Source: an uncultured bacterium (GTDB lineage Bacteria > Cyanobacteriota > Vampirovibrionia > Gastranaerophilales > Gastranaerophilaceae). From it: a stretch of DNA of 13,018 nt. Of this stretch, positions 6,803 to 13,018 are shown in pieces. Both the position numbers and the translations under genes were made by a program. The notes under the pieces are model-generated. The model was not told the origin of the DNA, did not search any database, and was given only the letters and a program-made list of their open reading frames with translations. The DNA lies in contig USCK01000042.1 of NCBI GenBank assembly GCA_900553205.1, forward strand, positions 1 to 13,018, read 5' to 3'. Every line of letters begins with the position of its first letter. Position 1 is the stretch's first letter.

Positions 6803-9364
6803 TTAGTTTTCTGAATCAGTCTTTTCTGCTATTTCAGCAGTTGCAGTTTCTTCTGCTTTTCCAGCTTCTGCTGGCTGTGCCGGTTCTGCAGGAGTATCAT
6901 CAGATTTTGTAGGGTGTACAATCTTATCAACAGATACAACAGTGTCATTATCTACAAGGTTTTGAGCTCTAACACCTGTTGCAGGTCTTCCTTGTTGAGA
7001 GATTGAATTTGCCTTCAATCTTGTAACAATACCGTTTGCAGTTACAAGCATAACTTCATCAGATTCTTCAACAATAGTCAATGCTACAAGTCTTGACATT
7101 GTAGATTTGAATTTAGTTGCTATAAGACCGATACCACCTCTGTTTTGAGTTCTGAATTCAGAAAGTTTTGTTCTCTTACCAAAACCGTCAGAAGTTACTA
7201 CCAACAAATCTGCATCATAATCTTGAGGAACAATATCACAACCGATAATTGTATCACCAGGACGCAATTTCATAGAAGTTACACCTCTTGCACTTCTGCC
7301 TAATGGTCTTAAATCTGCAATAGGGAATCTGATAGCCATACCACAAGCAGTACCGATAACGATTTCGTCATTCGGATTAGAAAGTTTAACCCAGTTTAAT
7401 CTGTCACCGTCTTCTAAAGAAATAGCGATAATACCATTCTTTCTAATATTAGAGAAGTTATCTAGTTCAATTCTCTTAATATAACCTTTTTGAGTAAGCA
7501 TTATCAAATTAGCTTCATGCGTAAAGTTACTTACGGGAACAACTGCAGTAATCTTTTCATCTTGTTCTATTGGAAGAACATTCACAATAGGCAAGCCTTT
7601 TGCTTGACGTCCACCTTCAGGGAAATCATATACATTCAAGCTATATACAACACCTTTTGATGAGAAGAACAATACTTTATCGTGCATCATCGCAGTAAAG
7701 AAATGTTGTATATCATCATCATCTTTTGTTTTCATACCACTCTTACCACGAGTTGCTCTGTTTTGTCGTTCAAAAGTATCTAAACTGATTCTCTTTAAAT
7801 AACCTTGGTGAGTAATAAATACTGCCATTGGAGTATTTGGTGTCAAATCTTCAATAGTAACTTCACCTTGTTCAGGTAAAATTTGAGTTTTTCTTTCGTC
7901 ACCATATTTTTCTTTATCTTCAAGAAGTTCAGCTTTGATAATATTCAAAACTTTTTGTCTATCAGCTAAGATAGCTTCATACTCAGCAATTTTCTTTTGA
8001 AGTTCATCATATTCAGCTTTAATCTTGTCTTGTTCCAATCCTGTCAAACGTCTTAATTGCATTTCTAAGATTGCGTTTGCTTGGTCTACATCAAGTCCAA
8101 ATCTGTTCATCAAACCTACACGAGCTTCATCTGTAGTTTTTGATTTTTTAATTAAATCAATAACTTCATCTAATGAACCTAATGCAATCAATAAACCGGC
8201 TAAAATATGAGCTCTGATTTTTGCTTTCTTCAAGAAGAATATTGTTCTTCGTGTTACAATTTCAACTCTGTGTTCAACGAACTCACTCAATACTTCATAC
8301 AAGTTCATCAATCTAGGTTGTTGTCCACATAACGCCAACATATTAACCCCAAATGTTGTAGCAAGTTGAGTATATTTGAACAAGTTGTTTTTAACAACTT
8401 CAGGTTTTGCATCACGTTTCAATTCGATAACAATTCTCATACCTGAACGGTCAGATTCATCTCTCAAGTCAGAAATACCTGTTATTTTTTGCTCTTTTAC
8501 CAAATCAGCTATTTTTTCAATTAGCATAGCTTTATTAACTTGGTAAGGGATTTCTGTAACAATTATCGCAGTTCTTGACTGACGACCACCACCACCTGCG
8601 ATTTCTTCAATAGTCGCAACAGATGACATCTTGATAGAACCTCGACCTGTTTCATAAGCCTGTTTAATATCGTTTAAACCGATAATAGTTGCTGCTGTCG
8701 GGAAGTCAGGTCCCTTGATATATTCCATCAAACCTTCAATAGTAATATTAGGATTATCAATCAACGCAATAGTACCATCTACAATTTCACATAAGTTGTG
8801 AGGTGGAATATTTGTTGCCATACCAACGGCAATACCTGAAACACCGTTCAATAAAAGCATTGGCAATCTAACAGGTAGTACAGATGGTTCTTGCAATGAA
8901 CCGTCAAAGTTTGGAACAAAATCTACAGTTTCGTTATCGATATCAGCCAACATTGAGGTCGTAATCTTGTGCATACGAGCCTCTGTATATCTCATCGCTG
9001 CTGCACCGTCACCGTCAACAGAACCGAAGTTACCATGACCGTCAACAGTTAAATATCTAGTTGAGAAATCTTGAGCCATACGAACGAGCGCTTCATAAAC
9101 TGCTATATCACCATGAGGGTGATATTTACCTAAAACTTCACCAACGATACGCGCACATTTCTTGAAAGGTTTGTCAGGTGTCATACCTAACTCATTCATT
9201 GCAAATAAAATTCTTCTGTGAACAGGTTTTAAACCGTCACGTACATCAGGTAAAGCACGGCCTACAATTACACTCATCGCATAATCAATATAGCAACGTT
9301 TCATTTCTTCTCTAATATTAACCGGAACTATCTTTCCATCTTCAAAAATATTTTGTTGACTCAA
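6803..9364 (-). CDS. gyrA: DNA gyrase subunit A
   Basis: GyrA cuts and rejoins DNA in the A2B2 gyrase that introduces negative supercoils. The 853-residue protein has the typical opening (PVNIREEMKRCYIDYAMSVI, 14-33), the winged-helix quinolone region around 70-110, and the DNA-linking Tyr126 in AAMRYTE. The C-terminal beta-pinwheel runs from about 510 to 815, then an acidic Ala/Glu-rich tail. The start is TTG, supported by AAGGAG at 9372-9377 and by family alignment. Two things are odd: Ile87 sits at the E. coli Ser83 position, and the GyrA-box reads QNRATRG rather than QRRGGKG. The second leaves open a topoisomerase IV-like ParC, but the length and pinwheel favour GyrA. It has its own promoter at 9396-9423. 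Confidence 0.95.
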   Translation of the reverse strand: MSQQNIFEDGKIVPVNIREEMKRCYIDYAMSVIVGRALPDVRDGLKPVHRRILFAMNELGMTPDKPFKKCARIVGEVLGKYHPHGDIAVYEALVRMAQDFSTRYLTVDGHGNFGSVDGDGAAAMRYTEARMHKITTSMLADIDNETVDFVPNFDGSLQEPSVLPVRLPMLLLNGVSGIAVGMATNIPPHNLCEIVDGTIALIDNPNITIEGLMEYIKGPDFPTAATIIGLNDIKQAYETGRGSIKMSSVATIEEIAGGGGRQSRTAIIVTEIPYQVNKAMLIEKIADLVKEQKITGISDLRDESDRSGMRIVIELKRDAKPEVVKNNLFKYTQLATTFGVNMLALCGQQPRLMNLYEVLSEFVEHRVEIVTRRTIFFLKKAKIRAHILAGLLIALGSLDEVIDLIKKSKTTDEARVGLMNRFGLDVDQANAILEMQLRRLTGLEQDKIKAEYDELQKKIAEYEAILADRQKVLNIIKAELLEDKEKYGDERKTQILPEQGEVTIEDLTPNTPMAVFITHQGYLKRISLDTFERQNRATRGKSGMKTKDDDDIQHFFTAMMHDKVLFFSSKGVVYSLNVYDFPEGGRQAKGLPIVNVLPIEQDEKITAVVPVSNFTHEANLIMLTQKGYIKRIELDNFSNIRKNGIIAISLEDGDRLNWVKLSNPNDEIVIGTACGMAIRFPIADLRPLGRSARGVTSMKLRPGDTIIGCDIVPQDYDADLLVVTSDGFGKRTKLSEFRTQNRGGIGLIATKFKSTMSRLVALTIVEESDEVMLVTANGIVTRLKANSISQQGRPATGVRAQNLVDNDTVVSVDKIVHPTKSDDTPAEPAQPAEAGKAEETATAEIAEKTDSEN

Positions 9365-9395
9365 AATCCTTCTCCTTCTTCCCCATTATTACATT

Positions 9396-9423
9396 ATTTT
9401 AGCATAAACAAGACAGGTGTAAA
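9396..9423 (-). promoter_or_regulatory. Sigma-70-type promoter with extended -10 for gyrA
   Basis: On the minus strand TTTACA (9423-9418) and TAAAAT (9401-9396) are 16 bp apart and each matches consensus at five of six positions. A TG lies one base before the -10, giving an extended -10. The expected start is about 25 nt before the gyrA TTG codon, so gyrA need not depend on the upstream trmD operon. Confidence 0.7.
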
Positions 9424-9450
9424 GTTTTGAAGATGTTGCACGCTTAACTT

Positions 9451-10131
9451 TTATTCATCAAAATACTTGTCATACAAGTCAGGTCGTTTTTGTTTTGTTC
9501 TTTCTAATTGTTGGTTATATCTGAATTTTTCTATCTCTGCATGATTACCGTTCAATAACACTTCAGGAACTTTTAGTCCTCTATATTCTCTTGGTTTTGT
9601 ATAATGAGGGTATTCCAATAAACCGTTTGAAAAGCTGTCATCTTCTGCAGATTCGATTTTACCCAAAGTTCCGTCTATTTTTCTGCTTACACTATCTATC
9701 AAACAAAGAGCCGGTAATTCCCCACCAGTAAGAACAAAATCCCCGATAGAGATTTCTTCCGGTTGAATTATATCTCGGATTCTTTCGTCAAACCCTTCAT
9801 AATGCCCACATAATAGAATTAACTGTTCGTATTGAGCCAACTCATTTACTTTTTTGTCGTTTAATGGTTGACCTTGTGGTGAAAGCATTATTGTTTTTGT
9901 TTTTTCAAATTTTGGAACAGATTCATAAGCATCAACATACGGTTGAGCCATCAAAACCATGCCTGCACCACCACCATAAGGAGTGTCATCAACCTTTTTA
10001 TGCTTATCCTCGGTATAATCTCTAGGGTTTACAGTATTAATAAAAATAACTTCTATTGCTCGTCTGATAATACTTTGAGAGCAATAATCAATAATCATAT
10101 CTGGAAACAATGTTAAGACATCGAATCTCAT
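9451..10131 (-). CDS. trmD: tRNA (guanine-37-N1)-methyltransferase
   Basis: TrmD uses S-adenosylmethionine to methylate G37 next to the anticodon, preventing +1 frameshifting. The 226-residue protein has the family start MRFDVLTLFPDMI, the GGGAGMV segment at about 54-60, and the trefoil-knot SAM site with LCGHYEGFDERI (about 107-118) and GDFVLTGGELPAL (about 130-142). The length is normal. Its ATG overlaps the stop of rimM by 4 nt (ATGA), so the two are translationally coupled, as in many bacteria. The usual downstream rplS is absent; gyrA follows instead. Confidence 0.98.
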   Translation of the reverse strand: MRFDVLTLFPDMIIDYCSQSIIRRAIEVIFINTVNPRDYTEDKHKKVDDTPYGGGAGMVLMAQPYVDAYESVPKFEKTKTIMLSPQGQPLNDKKVNELAQYEQLILLCGHYEGFDERIRDIIQPEEISIGDFVLTGGELPALCLIDSVSRKIDGTLGKIESAEDDSFSNGLLEYPHYTKPREYRGLKVPEVLLNGNHAEIEKFRYNQQLERTKQKRPDLYDKYFDE

Positions 10132-10637
10132 TCTAAAAGCCCCGGAATATTATCTATTTCCACAATTTTTTCTTTGATATTTACATTCAAGACTATTGCT
10201 TTGACAAAAGGTACGAGAGAAACTTTTTTTGTTTCTGTTTTCACTGATAGAAAATCGCTCTGACCGTTATTTGAAACTCCTACAACCATGCCGACTTTTT
10301 TATCGTTTGCCATAACAGTCATTCCAACAAGTTCATCTATTAAAAACTCATCTTCATCAAGATTTTCTCTTATAGTTTGTTCTTTTACAAATAACAAACA
10401 ACCTTTATAAACAACAATATCATTAACTGTGTTTATATCTTCAAACTTTATAATCGCAAATTTGTTATTAAACTTGATAGAAGTTATATTCAATGGGATA
10501 TATTCATCATTAAACAAAACATATACCATGTCTAAAGCCGTTAAAAACTCTTGTTGATTCTTTGAATAACCAACTTTAGCTTCACCTCGAACGCCATGAA
10601 AATTTAAAATTTTACCAACAGAAATATATTTATTCAT
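10128..10637 (-). CDS. rimM: 16S rRNA-processing protein RimM
   Basis: RimM binds ribosomal protein uS19 and assists maturation of the 30S head. The protein is 169 residues with this start: an N-terminal RimM domain (YISVGKILNFHGVRGEAKVG) and a C-terminal PRC-barrel (from LIDELVGMTV to the end). I chose ATG 10637-10635 because the family begins a few residues before YISVGKI; this overlaps the upstream gene by 8 nt. The frame is open to a GTG at 10664, which would add nine residues (MEESQKRKK) encoded entirely within the upstream gene, with no better ribosome binding site. trmD overlaps its end by 4 nt. Confidence 0.95.
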   Translation of the reverse strand: MNKYISVGKILNFHGVRGEAKVGYSKNQQEFLTALDMVYVLFNDEYIPLNITSIKFNNKFAIIKFEDINTVNDIVVYKGCLLFVKEQTIRENLDEDEFLIDELVGMTVMANDKKVGMVVGVSNNGQSDFLSVKTETKKVSLVPFVKAIVLNVNIKEKIVEIDNIPGLLE

Positions 10638-11772
10638 CTTCTTTCTTTTTTGGCTTTCTTCCACGTTTTGGTTTCTCAGGCGCAGGTTCTTCTTCAGCCT
10701 TTTCCTCTGTAGTTGTTACTTCTTCTGCTTTTTCAGCCTTTTTAGTTGTTTTGCGAGTAGTTCTTTTTTTAGGCTTTTCTTCTACAACTTCCTCTGCTTG
10801 AGTTTCTTCTGTTTTTTCTTCAACTTTTGGTTCTTCAACAACAGGTTCAGCTTCTGCTTCAGCCTTTGCCGCAGCTTTTTTAGCTTTTTCTTCAGCTTTC
10901 TTCTGAGGATGTTTTGGAACAAGATAATCTGCCGGCTTGTCAGGTCTTTCTTCGTTCCATCTGTCTAATCCCATTTGAGCCCTGATTAATTTAATTGCAA
11001 CATGAACTCTCCACTCATCAATTCTTAATTGTGCAGCAATAATCTTGTGGCACCCGATTGGAGGTAGAGGTAATAACGGTTCATATAAACTCTTAACTGC
11101 TAACATCTGATCAGGTGTTACTGCAAGTTTACGCTTTGGATAAGGTAGTTTTGGTAACATTAATTTTTGTCTTACCAAATTTATACCAAAGAACACTTTT
11201 CTAGGTTCAATACCTAATTTTTCACCGATTACTTCATGAGCATCAGGGTTAGGCAACGGCAACATGGTCTTGTAGAAAATTTCTATTTGTTCTAATTGTT
11301 CTTTACTGATTAATAGAGGTTTCGCAACACGTTTTGGCCTGTTATTCATAGGACGACGTTGTTGTTGAGGTCTTGGACGACGGTTTGGTTGTTGCCTGTT
11401 GTAACCACCTTGGTTATTGTATCCACCTTGATTGTATCCACCACTACGATTGTTGTCATAAGGTCTGCGTTGTTGATATCCACCACCTTGGTTGTAGCCA
11501 CCTTGCCCTCTATTGTTGTCATATCTTCTGTTGTTATTACCGTAGTTATTTCTTGGTCTGGAATAGTTGTTACGGTTATCATATTGTCTTTGTGGTCTGT
11601 CTTCTGTTGAATAAGAGCTATAACTTTGCAATCTTTGAGAGCCATCATTTGATAATGAAGATTCAGTTGTTGATGAGCTCTTATCTGCGTATAAACAATT
11701 TGGACAAATTACACGTTTGGGGTTTTTAGTTTCAAACTCAGCACCACATTTAATGCATTTATTTACATACAT
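10630..11772 (-). CDS. Zinc-ribbon protein with RGG/GYN-rich region and duplicated HTH-like domain
   Basis: I do not recognise this 380-residue protein as a named family. In order it has: a zinc ribbon (Cys6-x2-Cys9 and Cys23-x2-Cys26); a Ser-rich linker; a low-complexity Arg/Gly/Asn/Tyr/Gln region at about 57-145 with repeated GGYNQGG; two ungapped 53-residue repeats (155-207 and 218-270), each with an LPLP turn and a helix-turn-helix-like segment; and a Lys/Ala/Glu-rich tail (about 288-380) ending in an AT-hook-like KRGRKPKKK. These parts suggest a nucleic-acid-binding, largely disordered cytoplasmic protein. It is first in the operon with rimM and trmD and overlaps rimM by 8 nt, so a role in ribosome or RNA maturation is plausible but inferred. 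The start has AAGAGG at 11781-11786, 8 nt upstream. The low-complexity region gives open frames on the other strand that are not genes. Confidence 0.85.
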   Translation of the reverse strand: MYVNKCIKCGAEFETKNPKRVICPNCLYADKSSSTTESSLSNDGSQRLQSYSSYSTEDRPQRQYDNRNNYSRPRNNYGNNNRRYDNNRGQGGYNQGGGYQQRRPYDNNRSGGYNQGGYNNQGGYNRQQPNRRPRPQQQRRPMNNRPKRVAKPLLISKEQLEQIEIFYKTMLPLPNPDAHEVIGEKLGIEPRKVFFGINLVRQKLMLPKLPYPKRKLAVTPDQMLAVKSLYEPLLPLPPIGCHKIIAAQLRIDEWRVHVAIKLIRAQMGLDRWNEERPDKPADYLVPKHPQKKAEEKAKKAAAKAEAEAEPVVEEPKVEEKTEETQAEEVVEEKPKKRTTRKTTKKAEKAEEVTTTEEKAEEEPAPEKPKRGRKPKKKEDE

Positions 11773-11824
11773 AATACAAGCCTCTTAATTACGGTCAAAA
11801 AATTACATCTCCTTAAATCCAAGG

Positions 11825-11853
11825 ATTATATGTTATATATTACTACTAATCAT
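11825..11853 (-). promoter_or_regulatory. Candidate promoter of the zinc-ribbon-rimM-trmD operon
   Basis: On the minus strand a perfect TATAAT (11830-11825) lies 17 bp after a weak -35, ATGATT (11853-11848, three of six consensus bases). The start of transcription would fall about 45 nt before the zinc-ribbon gene. Confidence 0.4.
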
Positions 11854-11989
11854 GAATAATAGCAAGTATTTCAAAAATTTTCAACCCTAATATTGGCATG
11901 GTGGCTTATTTATATGGAGATTAAGTAATTCTGTTTTTGTCTTTACATAACTTAAAAAAGTTCTGTCAGGAATTTAGTTTAAATTTAAC

Positions 11990-12018
11990 TTGAAAAAATA
12001 AATATTTAGTAATATAAT
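11990..12018 (+). promoter_or_regulatory. Near-consensus sigma-70 promoter for the leader RNA and tRNA-Lys
   Basis: TTGAAA (11990-11995) and a perfect TATAAT (12013-12018) are separated by exactly 17 bp. Transcription should start at about 12025, some 120 nt before the tRNA. This is the best promoter match in the window and fits a stable-RNA gene. Confidence 0.8.
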
Positions 12019-12024
12019 TAACAC

Positions 12025-12135
12025 ATCTGAAAGCTAAATACAGGAAGTACGGCTCGTGGCACTCTGCCGAGTAAAAATGATTAAGTATCATTTTCGGGAG
12101 AGGAAGGTAGCGCAAAAGCTACCACACAGGTCTTA
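12025..12135 (+). ncRNA. Unrecognised structured leader RNA with tRNA-Lys-like blocks
   Basis: Between the strong promoter and tRNA-Lys lies a stretch with no open frame but three hairpins. H1 is at 12053-12071 (CTC and GGC pairing with GCC and GAG). H2 is at 12074-12094 (AAAATGAT/ATCATTTT, 8 bp). H3 is at 12106-12123 (GGTAGC/GCTACC around GCAAAA). CTCTGCCG (12062-12069) can instead pair with CGGGAGAG (12095-12102) at seven of eight positions. Two blocks nearly match the 5' half of the adjacent tRNA: 12051-12062 and 12106-12118. It does not match 6S, SRP, tmRNA, RNase P or riboswitch cores that I know. It could be a processed leader, a regulatory element, a small RNA, or the remains of a duplicated tRNA gene with an insertion. 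Ends are approximate. Confidence 0.5.
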
Positions 12136-12147
12136 CATATTAAACTT

Positions 12148-12219
12148 AGGCTCGTGGCGCAGTGGTAGCGCAGAAGACTCTTAATCTTTTGGTCGTGGGT
12201 TCGAATCCCACCGGGCCTA
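12148..12219 (+). tRNA. trnK: tRNA-Lys (anticodon CTT)
   Basis: A complete 72-nt cloverleaf is present. The acceptor AGGCTCG (12148-12154) pairs with CGGGCCT (12212-12218) with one G-U, and A12219 is the discriminator. The D stem is GCGC/GCGC around AGTGGTA, the anticodon stem 12173-12177/12185-12189 closes the loop CTCTTAA with anticodon CTT (12180-12182), and the T arm is GTGGG-TTCGAAT-CCCAC. CCA is not encoded and must be added after transcription. It reads AAG lysine codons. A run of six T follows directly, and the thioesterase start codon is only 22 nt away, so both probably share the upstream promoter. Confidence 0.97.
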
Positions 12220-12241
12220 TTTTTTAATGGGGAATAAAATT

Positions 12242-12970
12242 ATGCTTATAAAAACTCGTAAGCGCTATAATTTACAGTATTATGAAATGAATACTGCACA
12301 GAGATTAAAAGAATCTATTCTGCTATTATTCCTACAAGATATAGCAAGCGATAACGCTGAAACAAATGGTTTTGGATATAATTGGTGTCTTGAACATAAT
12401 TTAGGCTGGTTTCTTCTAAAATATCGTATAGAACTATCACAATACCCACAAAATATAGACTATATAGTGATTGAAACTGAATCTAGAGGAGCTAACAGAT
12501 TATTTGCATATAGAGATTTTGATATTTATACCCCTGATAATAATTTAATAGGACGTGTTGCAAGTTGTTGGGGATTAGTAGATATGTCAACAAAATCTAT
12601 GGTTGCGCCACAGATTATAAACCCAGAATTTGAGAGTTTTGAAAAAAGAGATACTGATTTAAAATTCTATAAAATTCAACTTCCAAAAGATTTTGATTAT
12701 GAAAAAATTTATGAAGTCAGATATGATGATTTGGACTTGAACCACCATGCGAACAATTCTAACTATATTTCTTGGGCGTTAGAAACTTTACCTTATGATT
12801 TTAGAAACAATAATACGGTTTCAAATGTTGATATATTACTAAAAAACGATACTACTGCAGGAGAAACTATAATTGCACAAACTAAAATTAATGATTTTCA
12901 AACAATCCATGTTATAAAAAACAAAGCAGACAATACAGACTTAGCATACCTGAATATTGAGTGGAAGTAG
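12242..12970 (+). CDS. Acyl-ACP thioesterase (FatA/FatB-like, double hotdog)
   Basis: These enzymes release fatty acids from acyl carrier protein. With this start the protein is 242 residues: an N-terminal hotdog (about 1-125, with the long central helix and NWCLEHNLGWFLLKYRIEL near 47-65) and a C-terminal hotdog. The second carries RYDDLDLNHHANN (160-172), the family's D-x-N-x-H catalytic pattern with Asp165, Asn167 and His169. There is no signal peptide. I chose ATG 12242 because GGGGA lies 8 nt upstream at 12229-12233; an in-frame ATG at 12227 would add MGNKI but sits 8 nt after the tRNA with no ribosome binding site. It likely depends on the tRNA promoter. Acyl chain preference cannot be read from sequence. 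Confidence 0.88.
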   Translation: MLIKTRKRYNLQYYEMNTAQRLKESILLLFLQDIASDNAETNGFGYNWCLEHNLGWFLLKYRIELSQYPQNIDYIVIETESRGANRLFAYRDFDIYTPDNNLIGRVASCWGLVDMSTKSMVAPQIINPEFESFEKRDTDLKFYKIQLPKDFDYEKIYEVRYDDLDLNHHANNSNYISWALETLPYDFRNNNTVSNVDILLKNDTTAGETIIAQTKINDFQTIHVIKNKADNTDLAYLNIEWK

Positions 12971-12983
12971 ATAAGTTCACATC

Positions 12984-13014
12984 GTCATTCAGAGGGCGTA
13001 GCCCGAAGAATCTC
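12984..13014 (+). repeat. GTCAT...GAG...GCGAA-type hairpin repeat, copy 4
   Basis: The 31-bp element shares GTCATTCAGAG at its start and GAAGAATCTC at its end with 3272-3300, but its core is GGGC-GTA-GCCC instead of GCC-GTA-GGC. The pairing is kept while bases change. It begins 14 bp after the thioesterase stop and could act in its 3' untranslated region; it may continue in a larger array past the window edge. Confidence 0.85.
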
Positions 13015-13018
13015 GTAC

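Larger units (their letters stand above)
11773..12024. other. Divergent intergenic region
   Basis: Apart from the two divergent promoters and the ribosome binding site of the zinc-ribbon gene, I see no gene, repeat or RNA in this AT-rich 252-bp stretch. A good AAGGAG on the minus strand (11811-11816) is followed immediately by ATGTAA and is too close to that ATG to act on it. Confidence 0.5.

Noticed and set aside
10638..10664. Upstream GTG start for RimM
   Set aside because: It adds nine charged residues encoded within the preceding gene and absent from the family; the ATG at 10637 gives the normal N-terminus.
11346..11729. Open frames opposite and out of frame in the zinc-ribbon gene
   Set aside because: They arise from the repetitive low-complexity DNA, give biased Val/Ile/Thr or Cys/His products and have no ribosome binding sites.
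11800..11816. Start-stop ATGTAA or a short leader peptide before the zinc-ribbon gene
   Set aside because: The AAGGAG is directly adjacent to the ATG, too close for initiation, and a TTG-started 11-codon alternative has no independent support.
12025..12135. SRP RNA, 6S RNA, RNase P or a known riboswitch in the leader
   Set aside because: None of the conserved cores that I know could be found: no GGAA-capped SRP helix, no long 6S-type single stem, and no RNase P CR-I sequence despite a GAGGAA-like stretch.

Overview
The window is AT-rich chromosomal DNA from a bacterium, carrying mostly housekeeping genes. Nothing looks like phage, plasmid, insertion sequence or CRISPR. The base composition, a tRNA gene without an encoded CCA, a LytR-CpsA-Psr wall enzyme, an acyl-ACP thioesterase and the gene mix would suit an uncultured host-associated lineage such as the non-photosynthetic cyanobacterial relatives (Gastranaerophilales/Melainabacteria). 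That placement is inference only; a Firmicutes-like or other AT-rich lineage is not excluded.

Layout. Positions 1-1428 (minus strand): a TPR-repeat protein followed after 2 nt by nadD, which runs off the left edge. Positions 1490-3031 (plus strand): an isocitrate dehydrogenase, apparently NAD-dependent, followed after 1 nt by a small unrecognised gene whose reading frame is broken. Positions 3032-3453: a gene-free stretch packed with direct and inverted repeats, ending in a perfect palindromic terminator shared with rplI. Positions 3454-9364 (minus strand): gyrA, a LytR-CpsA-Psr protein and rseP in a tight run, then rplI with its own promoter. Positions 9451-11772 (minus strand): a ribosome/tRNA maturation operon, in transcription order an unusual zinc-ribbon/low-complexity/duplicated-domain protein, rimM, and trmD, with 8 nt and 4 nt overlaps. 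Positions 11773-12024: a divergent intergenic region. Positions 12025-12970 (plus strand): a near-consensus promoter drives an unrecognised structured leader, then tRNA-Lys(CUU), then an acyl-ACP thioesterase. The last bases hold another copy of the repeat seen near 3.3 kb.

How the genes fit together. rimM and trmD act on 16S rRNA assembly and tRNA G37 methylation. Their co-transcribed partner looks like a nucleic-acid-binding protein and may belong to the same process. gyrA, the LCP protein and rseP link DNA topology, cell-wall polymer attachment and membrane proteolysis by co-transcription rather than by pathway.

The most unusual features are the leader upstream of tRNA-Lys, which contains two blocks nearly identical to the 5' half of that tRNA separated by a 43-nt insert; the zinc-ribbon protein with a bacterial RGG/GYN-rich region and an internally duplicated helix-turn-helix-like domain; the intergenic repeat family with compensatory stem changes; and GyrA with Ile at the main quinolone-contact position.
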